DNA from: an uncultured Collinsella sp.
GTDB taxonomy: Bacteria > Actinomycetota > Coriobacteriia > Coriobacteriales > Coriobacteriaceae
Assembly (NCBI GenBank): GCA_900752545.1
Contig: CAADVS010000048.1
Location: 1 to 27,475 of the forward strand
Length of the DNA: 27,475 nt
Reading direction: 5' to 3'
Part shown: positions 1 to 7,454 of the stretch, in pieces
How the letters are laid out: each line of letters begins with the position of its first letter
Position numbering within the stretch: position 1 is the stretch's first letter
The notes under the pieces: generated by a model
Seen by the model: the letters and a program-made list of their open reading frames with translations, nothing else
The model's database searches: none
Told to the model about the DNA's origin: nothing
Position numbers and translations under genes: made by a program

Positions 1-12
1 AATTTGTCATTC

Positions 13-54
13 AAAAGGCAAGGCATGACCAGAAGGTCTATGCCTTGCCTTTTT
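13..54 (+). terminator. Rho-independent terminator of an upstream gene
   Basis: A perfect 14-bp inverted repeat (13-26 with 40-53) encloses a further 4-bp GACC/GGTC stem with an AGAA loop, and ends in a T run at 50-54. It would end a plus-strand transcript from a gene left of the window. Confidence 0.85.
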
Positions 55-134
55 CATGCCAACTTGTTCGCTCTGGACGTCGCTCGCTGTCCGTCCTCTG
101 CCTGCGGCGTTGCCTTGCTCCGGATACGGTAGGG

Positions 135-163
135 TAGTCATTGGGGACGTTCTTAAATGACTA
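135..163. repeat. Short intergenic palindromic element
   Basis: TAGTCATT (135-142) and AATGACTA (156-163) are perfect 8-bp inverted arms around a 13-base spacer. There is no T run, so it is not an obvious terminator. It lies between the terminator at 13-54 and the hydratase gene. The rest of 55-337 shows no gene. Confidence 0.5.
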
Positions 164-337
164 GTCGAAAGGGACACTCTTGCACCAAATCTGCCGGTCC
201 TGCACCGGGCTCGTCCTTTGCTTTACCGAGATAAAGTGAACGTGCAGATTCGTAACCCACTCGCAACCGTTCTATGGCACGATATTGAACGAATGTATGC
301 TATGCGCCCAAATCTTTTGGGCAGAGTGGGAGACAGT

Positions 338-2638
338 ATGGTCAAGCTGTACGAGGACGGCATCTACCTGCGTAACGGCAGCGAGGTTGTGCCTGAGGCC
401 GAGGCTGCCGAGCGCGGTATTACGCAGACGCCCGAGGATGCCAAGCGCGGCACCATCGCGTATTCGATCCTCCAGGCACACAATACGTCCGGCGACCCCG
501 AGGCGCTCAAGATTCGCTTCGACGCCATGGCGAGCCACGACATCACCTTTGTCGGCATCATCCAGACGGCGCGCGCCTCGGGCATGGAGCAGTTCCCGCT
601 GCCCTACGTGCTCACCAACTGCCACAACTCGCTGTGCGCCGTGGGCGGCACCATCAACGAGGACGACCACGTCTTTGGTCTCTCGGCTGCCAAGAAGTAC
701 GGCGGCATCTTCGTCCCGCCGCACATCGCCGTCATCCACTCCTTTATGCGTGAGAATTTCGCCGGCTGTGGCAAGATGATCCTGGGCTCCGACTCGCACA
801 CCCGCTATGGTGCCCTGGGCACCATGGCCGTGGGCGAGGGCGGTGGCGAGCTGGCAAAGCAGCTGCTGCGCGACACCTACGATGTCGCCTATCCCGGCGT
901 CGTTGCCATCTACCTCACGGGCGCCCCGCGCCCCGGCGTTGGCCCGCACGACGTGGCGCTCGCCATCATCCGTGCCGTCTTTGCCAAGGGTTACGTTAAG
1001 AACAAGGTTATGGAGTTCGTGGGCCCGGGCATCGCAAGCATGACGACCGATTACCGCAACGGCGTCGACGTCATGACCACCGAGACCACCTGCCTGTCGA
1101 GCATCTGGGCCACCGACGAGGACACGCACGCGTTTTTGACCATGCACGGTCGCGGCGAGGACTACCGCGAGCTCAAGCCCGCCGATGTTGCCTACTACGA
1201 CGGCTGCGTCGAAGTCGACCTGTCGAGTATCAAGCCCATGATCGCGTTGCCGTTCCATCCTTCTAACGGCTTTGAGATCGACGAGCTCAACGAGAACCTC
1301 GAGGACATCCTGCATGAGGTGGAGCTCGAGGCCGCCAAGATCGGCGAGGGCAAGACGCACTTTAGCCTGCTCGACAAGATCGTCGACGGCAAGCTGCACG
1401 TGCAGCAGGGCGTTATCGCCGGCTGCTCGGGCGGCAATTACGACTCCGTGGTCCAGGCTGCCCGTGTGCTCAAGGGCGCCAACACCGGCTGCGGCGAGTT
1501 CTCGCTGTCGGTCTATCCCACGAGCCAGCCCGTGGCACTCGAGCTTACACGCCGCGGCTATATCTACGACCTTATGGAGGCTGGCGCGATCGTGCGCACG
1601 GCGTTCTGCGGCCCGTGTTTCGGTGCCGGCGACACGCCCGCTAACAACGGCCTGTCCATCCGCCACACCACGCGCAACTTCCCCAACCGTGAGGGTTCCA
1701 AGCCGGGCAATGGCCAGCTGAGTGCGGTGGCCCTGATGGACGCCCGCTCCATTGCGGCGACGGCTGCCAACGGCGGCGTCCTGACGCCGGCGACCGACCT
1801 GCCCGAGGAGACCTGGGACGAGGCCTGCGAGTACACCTTTGACGACGCGCCGTACAAGAAGCGCGTGTACTGGGGCTTTGGCAAGGCGGAGCCTGCCGAC
1901 GAGCTGGTCGAGGGCCCCAACATCAAGCCGTGGCCCGCGATGGAGCCCCTCGGCGACGACATCCTGCTCAAGGTGTGCTCCAAGATCATGGACCCGGTCA
2001 CCACGACCGACGAGCTCATTCCCTCGGGCGAGACGAGCTCCTTCCGCTCCAACCCGCTGGGTCTGGCCGAGTTTACGCTCGGCCGTCGCGACCCTGCCTA
2101 CGTGGGCCGCTCCAAGGAGGTCGACGCGGTGGAAAAGCGCCGCGTTGCCGGCGAGGCAGCGGGCGACCTGGCGGCACTCGATGCCGAGCTTGCCAGCGTG
2201 TTTGAGGCGCTGACCGGCGCGGGTGTCGCGGCCGATGCCAAGGCGACTGAGTACGGCTCCATGCTCTATGCCAAGAAGCCCGGTGACGGTTCTGCCCGCG
2301 AGCAGGCCGCGAGCTGCCAGCGCGTAATTGGCGGCCTGGCCAACATCGTCCACGAGTACGCCACCAAGCGCTATCGCTCCAACGTGATGAACTGGGGCAT
2401 GGTGCCCTTCCAGATGGAGGCCGAGCCCAGCTTTGAGGTGGGCGACTACGTCTTTGTGCCGGGTATCCGCGCCGCGCTCGATGGCGACCTGAAGGGCATC
2501 GCCGCCTACGTGGTGCGCGCCGATGGTGCGGTCGAGCAGATTGAGCTCTACATTGCCGATATGACGGCAGAGGAGCGTGCCATCGTCAAGGCTGGCTGCC
2601 TGATCAACTACAACAAGTTCAAGGCCGCTGCCGAGTAA
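338..2638 (+). CDS. Aconitase-superfamily hydratase (YbhJ-like)
   Basis: A [4Fe-4S] hydro-lyase of the aconitase/isopropylmalate dehydratase superfamily; the substrate cannot be read from sequence. Three likely cluster cysteines are visible: one in AGCSGGNYDS (about residue 363) and two in FCGPCFGAGD (about 424 and 427). They are followed by an aconitase-like stretch with FPNREGSKPGNGQLSA. A C-terminal swivel-type domain contains KRYRSNVMNWGMVPF. The open frame begins at a TTG at 218, with ATGs at 293 and 302. I prefer the ATG at 338 because GGGAG lies just upstream and MVKLYEDGIYLRNG resembles the usual start of such hydratases. That gives 766 aa, close to the length of E. coli YbhJ. It appears monocistronic and ends in TAA. 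True aconitase activity is possible but less likely, given the divergent architecture. Confidence 0.85.
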   Translation: MVKLYEDGIYLRNGSEVVPEAEAAERGITQTPEDAKRGTIAYSILQAHNTSGDPEALKIRFDAMASHDITFVGIIQTARASGMEQFPLPYVLTNCHNSLCAVGGTINEDDHVFGLSAAKKYGGIFVPPHIAVIHSFMRENFAGCGKMILGSDSHTRYGALGTMAVGEGGGELAKQLLRDTYDVAYPGVVAIYLTGAPRPGVGPHDVALAIIRAVFAKGYVKNKVMEFVGPGIASMTTDYRNGVDVMTTETTCLSSIWATDEDTHAFLTMHGRGEDYRELKPADVAYYDGCVEVDLSSIKPMIALPFHPSNGFEIDELNENLEDILHEVELEAAKIGEGKTHFSLLDKIVDGKLHVQQGVIAGCSGGNYDSVVQAARVLKGANTGCGEFSLSVYPTSQPVALELTRRGYIYDLMEAGAIVRTAFCGPCFGAGDTPANNGLSIRHTTRNFPNREGSKPGNGQLSAVALMDARSIAATAANGGVLTPATDLPEETWDEACEYTFDDAPYKKRVYWGFGKAEPADELVEGPNIKPWPAMEPLGDDILLKVCSKIMDPVTTTDELIPSGETSSFRSNPLGLAEFTLGRRDPAYVGRSKEVDAVEKRRVAGEAAGDLAALDAELASVFEALTGAGVAADAKATEYGSMLYAKKPGDGSAREQAASCQRVIGGLANIVHEYATKRYRSNVMNWGMVPFQMEAEPSFEVGDYVFVPGIRAALDGDLKGIAAYVVRADGAVEQIELYIADMTAEERAIVKAGCLINYNKFKAAAE

Positions 2639-2649
2639 CTCTGCTGTAC

Positions 2650-2721
2650 GCCCCTGCCACACCTTTCCCTCGTGCTCACGCGCTTCGCGAGGGTCGCCCG
2701 AGGGAAAGGTATGGCCGGGGC
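2650..2721. repeat. Extended inverted repeat downstream of the hydratase gene
   Basis: CCTTTCCCTCG (2662-2672) pairs perfectly with CGAGGGAAAGG (2699-2709). Pairing extends outward through GCCA/TGGC and GCCCC/GGGGC to 2650 and 2721. No T run follows, so it may be a weak terminator, an mRNA 3' stabiliser or an intergenic palindromic repeat. Confidence 0.6.
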
Positions 2722-2730
2722 TACCGCGAC

Positions 2731-2757
2731 GTTCTCGTTGGGTCTTGAGGGACGCTA
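2731..2757 (+). repeat. 27-bp direct repeat, copy 1
   Basis: This 27-base stretch (contains TTGGGTCTTGAGGGACGC) recurs exactly at 3817-3843 in the same orientation. The two copies bracket the hypothetical gene at 2802-3449. Confidence 0.9.
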
Positions 2758-2801
2758 ATAATTGACCGGGACCACCACAAAGTTGCCTGCCCGGCGGGAC
2801 C

Positions 2802-3449
2802 TTATTTCGATGGGGTCCAGGTTATTTCATCGTCAAATAGCCAAGTGCGTGACGAGCCACTGTTGCGCGCTGTCTGCGGATCGGGCTCGCAAGTTTGTTC
2901 GTAGGCATCTTCGGTACACCGATCCATAAAATCGACGACTGCCGTCTGGTCGCCCTCCATGACGTAGATTACGTCGCCATCCGAGATATAGACCCCCGGT
3001 CCTTCATTGTCCACGTAGCCGGGGTCGTATGAGACGTTGCACAATCTGCTCCCGTTTGCCGCATCGAGCTCAAGGGTCGAATAATACCCGCCAACCATTT
3101 GGCCATTCTTGGCTCGATATGTTGCGGCGCCGTACCACCGCTTAAACGTCTTGCCTTTGAGTAAACTGGTTGCCTTGCCGATAAGCTGCTCATCTTTGGT
3201 GTAGCGCCTGGCCCCAAGTTCGATACGGGGATAGTTGCTGACACCAAGCGCTGCGGGCGTACCGTCAAAATCGACGGTGACCGAATCGGGTTTGACGATA
3301 TCGGTGAGGACCTCGATGGGATAGCTTACGGTCTCAACCGCCGCCTGCGTCGCAGAGGCGGGGAGAAATGCGAGATAGATAATTCCTACGCCGACTGCGG
3401 TAATCGCAAACGCTAAGACGAGCAGGCCGATATAGGTGGAGCGTTTCAC
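2802..3449 (-). CDS. Membrane-anchored hypothetical protein
   Basis: I do not recognise a family. The protein starts with KR, then a hydrophobic segment of about 22 residues (YIGLLVLAFAITAVGVGIIYL), which reads as a signal anchor with the rest outside the cell. The outer part is polar, about 180 residues, with three cysteines (one in SRLCNVSY and two in DRCTEDAYEQTCEP) that could form a disulphide. I chose the GTG at 3449 because GAGGT lies 7 bases upstream. The longer frame starting at an ATG at 3476 lacks a ribosome site and would put nine odd residues before the membrane segment. This gives 215 aa. Base composition is visibly lower in GC than the flanking hydratase and clpB, and a 27-bp direct repeat lies on each side, so the gene may be an acquired accessory gene. 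Confidence 0.7.
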   Translation of the reverse strand: MKRSTYIGLLVLAFAITAVGVGIIYLAFLPASATQAAVETVSYPIEVLTDIVKPDSVTVDFDGTPAALGVSNYPRIELGARRYTKDEQLIGKATSLLKGKTFKRWYGAATYRAKNGQMVGGYYSTLELDAANGSRLCNVSYDPGYVDNEGPGVYISDGDVIYVMEGDQTAVVDFMDRCTEDAYEQTCEPDPQTARNSGSSRTWLFDDEITWTPSK

Positions 3450-3651
3450 GGCGGGTACCTCGCAAATAGTATGCATTCATTAAGATAAGTGATACCAGCT
3501 TACGACAATATTCAAAAGAAAGCGATCGATCGAAATGACGGGGTGAAAAGGCCCTATTGGGCTTCGATTTGACCTCTAATAGAAATATTTGCCCCACTCA
3601 TTCTGGGCGTGAGGTCAATAATTGAGTCCACGAGTTTTGAGCGATACTCTT

Positions 3652-3687
3652 CTCACTAAACTCACTATTTTCACTATAAGCACTATA
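3652..3687 (+). repeat. Four tandem 9-bp repeats, operator or iteron-like
   Basis: The units are CTCACTAAA, CTCACTATT, TTCACTATA and AGCACTATA, sharing a CACTA core at a strict 9-base period. The last unit runs into TATAAAT, which could serve as a -10 box for a plus-strand transcript. The spacing and AT richness suggest a protein-binding array. No regulator is identified. Confidence 0.6.
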
Positions 3688-3816
3688 AATACGATAGGGG
3701 GACGACGAGAACAATGTGACGTGCGATAGCTAAGCCGTTTAAGCCGGACTCTGACCTTGAATCTCTGCCTCTATCTGTGCGAACGGGCTATTGTCGGTTC
3801 TCGATTCCATCGCTGC

Positions 3817-3843
3817 GTTCTCGTTGGGTCTTGAGGGACGCTA
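3817..3843 (+). repeat. 27-bp direct repeat, copy 2
   Basis: Exact copy of 2731-2757, 1086 bases downstream. It lies 20 bases before the hairpin of the terminator at 3863-3893. Confidence 0.9.
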
Positions 3844-3862
3844 AGAAATGGACTTGCTTGAT

Positions 3863-3893
3863 GCCGCCTCTGTTATCGGGGCGGCTTCTTTTT
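3863..3893 (+). terminator. Orphan plus-strand terminator
   Basis: GCCGCC (3863-3868) pairs with GGCGGC (3880-3885) and is followed by TTCTTTTT. No plus-strand gene lies upstream for more than 1 kb, so it may end a small RNA starting near 3690, or be a relic. Confidence 0.65.
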
Positions 3894-3901
3894 GTCGAAA
3901 A

Positions 3902-3934
3902 CCGCCACAAAGGGGACAGGCGCCTTTGTGGCGG
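3902..3934. repeat. Intergenic palindromic element (CCGCCACAAAGG)
   Basis: CCGCCACAAAGG (3902-3913) is perfectly inverted at 3923-3934 around a 9-base loop. No T run follows. Confidence 0.8.
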
Positions 3935-3947
3935 CTCGATTTGTCTT

Positions 3948-3994
3948 AATCTGTAACACCTTGGCCGCTAAAAGTGGGCCTGGTGTTACAGATT
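3948..3994. repeat. Intergenic palindromic element (AATCTGTAACACC)
   Basis: AATCTGTAACACC (3948-3960) is perfectly inverted at 3982-3994, with additional GGCC-type pairing inside. The TCTGTAACA core recurs in the next element. Confidence 0.8.
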
Positions 3995-4023
3995 TAGATT
4001 TTCGATTCGGGTGTCTTCTGTTC

Positions 4024-4080
4024 GTCTCGATTTGTAACAGATAGAGCTCTATTTGCCGAGTAGATGTTACAGATTGAGAC
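4024..4080. repeat. Intergenic palindromic element with nested palindrome
   Basis: Sixteen-base arms at 4024-4039 and 4065-4080 pair with only two G-T type differences. They share TGTAACA with the element at 3948-3994. Inside lies the perfect palindrome ATAGAGCTCTAT (4041-4052). Confidence 0.75.
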
Positions 4081-4142
4081 GGTAGCGCACCTGTGCGGCG
4101 GCGGGCCGACATCTTTACCCCTATCTTTCAATCACTCAGAAA

Positions 4143-4178
4143 ATCTTATATATAGAGACTTAGATTTGTGTATAAGAT
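4143..4178. promoter_or_regulatory. Candidate clpB control site
   Basis: ATCTTATA (4143-4150) and TATAAGAT (4171-4178) form a perfect 8-bp inverted repeat with a 20-base spacer in AT-rich DNA about 80 bases before clpB. I see no CIRCE or HAIR element here. A promoter is likely in this stretch, but I cannot fix -35 and -10 with confidence. Confidence 0.4.
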
Positions 4179-4217
4179 CGCGCAAAGCTGGCAACAATAC
4201 TTCTCGAACAACGTGAA

Positions 4218-4235
4218 GCCGCCCCGTAGGGCGGC
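4218..4235 (+). promoter_or_regulatory. 5'-UTR hairpin before the clpB ribosome site
   Basis: GCCGCCC (4218-4224) pairs with GGGCGGC (4229-4235) across a four-base loop, 8 bases upstream of the AGAGAGGTGA ribosome site (4244-4253). It could affect clpB mRNA stability or translation. Confidence 0.5.
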
Positions 4236-4256
4236 CGCCCCAAGAGAGGTGATTCC

Positions 4257-6884
4257 ATGAGAATCGATAAGCTAGCAATGACGTCGCGCGAGGCGTTGCA
4301 GACCGCCATGAGCACGGCTGCCGATGCGCAGGCCGGCGCGGTGGAGCCGATTCACCTGCTGTCTGCCCTGCTCGGTGCCGGCGAGCGCAATATCTCCGTG
4401 ATCATCGAGCGCATCGGCGCTGATCCGGCCCAGCTCGCACGCTCCACGCAGGATGCCGTCGACCGCGCGCCCAAGGTTTCGGGCGAGGGTCAGCAGATGG
4501 GCCTGTCCAACGAGCTCGTCCGCGTCATCGAGAAGGCCGAGAAGAAGGCCACCAAGATGGGCGACAGCTTTGTGGTGACCGAGCATCTGCTGATGGCGCT
4601 TGCCGAGGACAAGGGCGAGGCGGGCCGTGTGCTGCGCGACGCCGGCGTCACCAAGGAGCGCATCGAGCAGGTCTACGAGGAGCTGCGCGGCGATGACCGC
4701 GTGACGTCCGCCGAGGACAAGACCCAGTTTGAGGCGCTGGAACAGTACGGCCGCAATATCTGCGACCTTGCCCGCGCCGGCAAGCTCGACCCGGTCATTG
4801 GCCGTACCGACGAGATCCGTCGCACCATTCAGGTCCTGTCCCGCCGCACCAAGAACAACCCCGTGCTCATCGGCGAGCCGGGTGTCGGCAAGACGGCCAT
4901 CGTCGAGGGCATCGCCCAGCGTATCGTGGCCGGCGACGTGCCGAGTACCCTGCGCGACCGCGACCTTATCGAGCTCGACATGAGCGCGCTGGTCGCCGGC
5001 GCTAAGTACCGCGGCGAGTTCGAGGACCGCTTGAAGGCTGTGCTCAAGGAGGTACAGAAGTCCGAAGGCAAGGTCATCCTGTTCATCGATGAGCTCCACA
5101 CCATCGTGGGCGCTGGTGCCACCGAGGGCTCCATGGACGCCGGCAACATCCTCAAGCCGGCGCTTGCCCGTGGCGACTTGCACGCGATCGGCGCGACCAC
5201 GCTCGACGAGTATCGCAAGTACATCGAGAAGGACGCGGCGCTCGCCCGTCGTTTCCAGACCGTTATGGTGAGCGAGCCTACCGTCGAGGACACCATCTCG
5301 ATCCTGCGTGGCCTCAAGGAGAAGTACGAGATCTTCCACGGTGTGCACATCACCGATAGCGCGCTCGTGGCCGCTGCTGACCTCTCCGATCGCTATATCG
5401 CCGACCGCTTTCTGCCCGACAAGGCCATCGACCTGGTCGATGAGGCCGCAAGCCGCCTGCGCATGGAACTCGACAGCATGCCGGTCGAGATTGACGCCAC
5501 CACGCGTCAGCTCACCCAGCTGCAGATCGAGGAGCAGGCGCTCATGAAGGAGACCGACGACGCCTCCAAGGAGCGTCTGGAGGCCCTGCGCCAAGAGATC
5601 GCCGAGGTCCAAGAAAAGCTCAACGTGCAAAAGGCCGGCTGGCTCAACCAGAAGAACGCCATCGACCACGTGCAGGAGCTTAAGGGACAGCTCGACGAGG
5701 CCAGAAGCGAAGAGGAGCGCGCGACGCGCAACGGCGACCTGGGCCGTGCGTCCGAGCTGCGCTACTCCGTGATTCCGGGTCTGCAGCAGCAGATTCAGGA
5801 TTCCGAGGCTGCGCTCGAGGCACAAAAGCAGAAGGACGGCGAGGGTCTCAACGAGCAGGTGACCTCCGATGAGATCGCCGAGGTCGTGAGTGCCTGGACC
5901 GGCGTGCCCGTGTCCAAGATGATGCAGGGCGAGCTCGACAAGCTGAAGGGCCTGGAGGGTGAGCTGCATAAGCGCGTCATCGGCCAGGACGAGGCCGTCT
6001 CCGCCGTCGCCGCGGCTGTGCGCCGCAGCCGTGCGGGCCTCTCCGATCCGGACAAGCCCATCGGCAGCTTCTTCTTCCTGGGCCCCACCGGCGTGGGCAA
6101 GACCGAGCTCGCCAAGGCACTTGCCGAGTGCCTGTTCGACGACGAGCGCGCGCTCGTGCGTATCGACATGTCCGAGTACATGGAGAAGTTCAGCGTCCAG
6201 CGTCTGATCGGTGCGCCCCCAGGATACGTGGGTTACGACGAGGGCGGCCAGCTCACTGAGGCCGTGCGCCGTCGTCCGTACTCCGTGATCTTGCTCGACG
6301 AGATGGAGAAGGCTCATCCTGATGTCTTCAACGTGCTGCTGCAGGTGCTCGACGACGGCCGTCTGACCGATGGCCAGGGTCGCCAGGTGTCCTTCAAGAA
6401 CACGATTATCATCATGACGTCCAACGTGGGCTCCAAGGCCATCGCCGATCTGTCCGGTAAGGACGAGGAGGAGATGCGCCATCAGGTCGACGCCGCCATG
6501 GCTCAGACCTTCCGCCCCGAGTTCCTCAACCGTATCGACGATATCGTGGTGTTCCATCCGCTCGGCATGGCGCAGATCGAGAAGATTGTCGACATCCAGC
6601 TTGCCGACGTTCGCGCACGCCTGGCCAAGGAGCGCATGACGCTTGCCATCACCCCGGCGGCCAAGCAGATGCTCGCCGTGGGTGGCCTGGACCCCGTGTT
6701 CGGTGCCCGTCCGCTCAAGCGCCTGGTTCAGCGCGAGGTCGTGGATGCCATCGCCGCCGCTATCATCGACGGCACGGTGCGCGAGGGCGATCAGGTGACG
6801 GTCGATGCCGACAAGGACGGCGGCTTTACCGTCGTGTGCGACAACACGCCGGCGGCCACCTACGAGGTCCCCGACGCCGAGTAG
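4257..6884 (+). CDS. clpB: ATP-dependent chaperone ClpB
   Basis: ClpB is the Hsp100 disaggregase that threads aggregated proteins through a hexameric ring and works with DnaK. The 875-aa length is normal. An N-terminal Clp repeat domain (about 1-150) is followed by the first AAA+ domain with Walker A GEPGVGKT at 206-213 and Walker B LFIDELHT. A charged coiled-coil middle domain (about 400-530, rich in Glu, Lys and Gln) precedes the second AAA+ domain with Walker A GPTGVGKT at 609-616 and ILLDEMEKAHPDV. The middle domain and the GAPPGYVGYDEGG pore region separate it from ClpC and ClpA. The ATG is set by a strong AGAGAGGTGA. The gene is alone between a palindrome-rich leader and a strong terminator. 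Regulation by heat is expected for the family, but no known operator is seen. Confidence 0.97.
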   Translation: MRIDKLAMTSREALQTAMSTAADAQAGAVEPIHLLSALLGAGERNISVIIERIGADPAQLARSTQDAVDRAPKVSGEGQQMGLSNELVRVIEKAEKKATKMGDSFVVTEHLLMALAEDKGEAGRVLRDAGVTKERIEQVYEELRGDDRVTSAEDKTQFEALEQYGRNICDLARAGKLDPVIGRTDEIRRTIQVLSRRTKNNPVLIGEPGVGKTAIVEGIAQRIVAGDVPSTLRDRDLIELDMSALVAGAKYRGEFEDRLKAVLKEVQKSEGKVILFIDELHTIVGAGATEGSMDAGNILKPALARGDLHAIGATTLDEYRKYIEKDAALARRFQTVMVSEPTVEDTISILRGLKEKYEIFHGVHITDSALVAAADLSDRYIADRFLPDKAIDLVDEAASRLRMELDSMPVEIDATTRQLTQLQIEEQALMKETDDASKERLEALRQEIAEVQEKLNVQKAGWLNQKNAIDHVQELKGQLDEARSEEERATRNGDLGRASELRYSVIPGLQQQIQDSEAALEAQKQKDGEGLNEQVTSDEIAEVVSAWTGVPVSKMMQGELDKLKGLEGELHKRVIGQDEAVSAVAAAVRRSRAGLSDPDKPIGSFFFLGPTGVGKTELAKALAECLFDDERALVRIDMSEYMEKFSVQRLIGAPPGYVGYDEGGQLTEAVRRRPYSVILLDEMEKAHPDVFNVLLQVLDDGRLTDGQGRQVSFKNTIIIMTSNVGSKAIADLSGKDEEEMRHQVDAAMAQTFRPEFLNRIDDIVVFHPLGMAQIEKIVDIQLADVRARLAKERMTLAITPAAKQMLAVGGLDPVFGARPLKRLVQREVVDAIAAAIIDGTVREGDQVTVDADKDGGFTVVCDNTPAATYEVPDAE

Positions 6885-6930
6885 GTTTTGGGCCATGCCT
6901 TAAAATCTACCAGCCGTCTCTAAACGCCAA

Positions 6931-6965
6931 GGGCGGCGGATCCAATTGGGTCCGCCGCCCTTTTT
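6931..6965 (+). terminator. clpB terminator
   Basis: GGGCGGCGGA (6931-6940) pairs perfectly with TCCGCCGCCC (6951-6960) and is followed by TTTTT (6961-6965). Confidence 0.95.
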
Positions 6966-7015
6966 CGTGCGACAATCGATGATATTGAACGGATGCGATG
7001 CGAGGAGCTATGCAG

Positions 7016-7210
7016 ATGAAAGACGAGATCAAGACAAGCGCGCCGGCGACCGATGCCGCACCCGCCGCACCCAAGCCTGTGCCTAAGCCGGCGCCCAAGC
7101 CGCGCGACCCCTACATCCGTGCCGAGAACGAGGACGATGACGGCTACGATCCCTACAGCGATCGCCGCCCCGAGCGCGAGCCGCTGTTCGAAGCCGACCC
7201 CTGGCGCTAG
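7016..7210 (+). CDS. Small Pro/Ala-rich hypothetical protein
   Basis: This 64-aa frame begins MKDEIKTSAPATDAAPAAPK, continues with a PKP-repeat stretch and ends with an acidic and aromatic tail (ENEDDDGYDPYSDRRPEREPLFEADPWR). It is probably disordered and soluble, with no membrane segment. ATGs lie in frame at 6998, 7010 and 7016. GAGGAG at 7002-7007 is correctly spaced only for 7016. It follows the clpB terminator, so it should have its own promoter in the short gap 6966-7000, which I cannot define. Coding potential is supported by the ribosome site and GC-rich third positions. No function is recognised. Confidence 0.6.
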   Translation: MKDEIKTSAPATDAAPAAPKPVPKPAPKPRDPYIRAENEDDDGYDPYSDRRPEREPLFEADPWR

Positions 7211-7243
7211 TTGCATCAAGTAGCTAATTTGGCGATGATTTCC

Positions 7244-7275
7244 TGGGACGGGGTAGTCAAAAAAGTCCCGTCCCA
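7244..7275. repeat. Intergenic palindromic element (TGGGACGGG)
   Basis: TGGGACGGG (7244-7252) is perfectly inverted at 7267-7275. The loop contains an A run rather than a T run after the stem, so this is not a normal plus-strand terminator. Confidence 0.7.
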
Positions 7276-7369
7276 AATCGACTGTCCAGGGAGTCGCATT
7301 CGAGCTTGGTTGCCCTCTCAGCCACTCGGCATCCTTCGAGCAGTAATAGTGAAAAAACTTGCTTAAGTG

Positions 7370-7430
7370 TTAATCAAGTCAGACATAATCTTGATCTCTA
7401 ATTAATCAAGAATCGCTATAATTTTGATTA
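7370..7430 (+). promoter_or_regulatory. Promoter with repeated ATCAAG operator motifs
   Basis: TATAAT at 7417-7422 is a good -10 box for the ATPase gene. No strong -35 is seen at standard spacing. ATCAAG or its complement recurs: ATCAAG at 7373-7378, CTTGAT at 7390-7395, ATCAAG at 7405-7410, and TTGATTA at 7424-7430 facing TAATCAA at 7403-7409. TTAATCAAG is repeated exactly at 7370 and 7402, 32 bases apart, about three helical turns. The -10 lies inside an inverted repeat, as expected for a repressor site. Confidence 0.65.
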
Positions 7431-7454
7431 GCTAGAGAGCAAGATTGGAGAATC

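Larger units (their letters stand above)
3450..4256. other. Long non-coding region between the hypothetical gene and clpB
   Basis: No convincing gene is seen in about 800 bases. It holds tandem 9-bp repeats (3652-3687), the second 27-bp repeat (3817-3843), an orphan terminator (3863-3893), three inverted repeats (3902-3934, 3948-3994, 4024-4080) and the clpB promoter region. The AT-rich part near 3650-3700 stands out from the surrounding GC-rich DNA. Confidence 0.7.

Noticed and set aside
272..2662. 796-aa open frame antisense to the hydratase
   Set aside because: Shadow of the GC-rich codon pattern; no family motifs, and the plus-strand protein has clear Fe-S motifs.
3873..4112. 79-aa minus-strand frame in the palindromic region
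   Set aside because: It is made almost wholly of the inverted repeats and shows no credible start site.
4081..4256. CIRCE or HAIR heat-shock operator before clpB
   Set aside because: Neither the GCACTC/GAGTGC nor the CTTGAGT/ACTCAAG arms are found.
4272..6896. 874-aa open frame antisense to clpB
   Set aside because: Mirror of the clpB frame with Leu/His/Ala-rich low-information sequence; clpB is certain.
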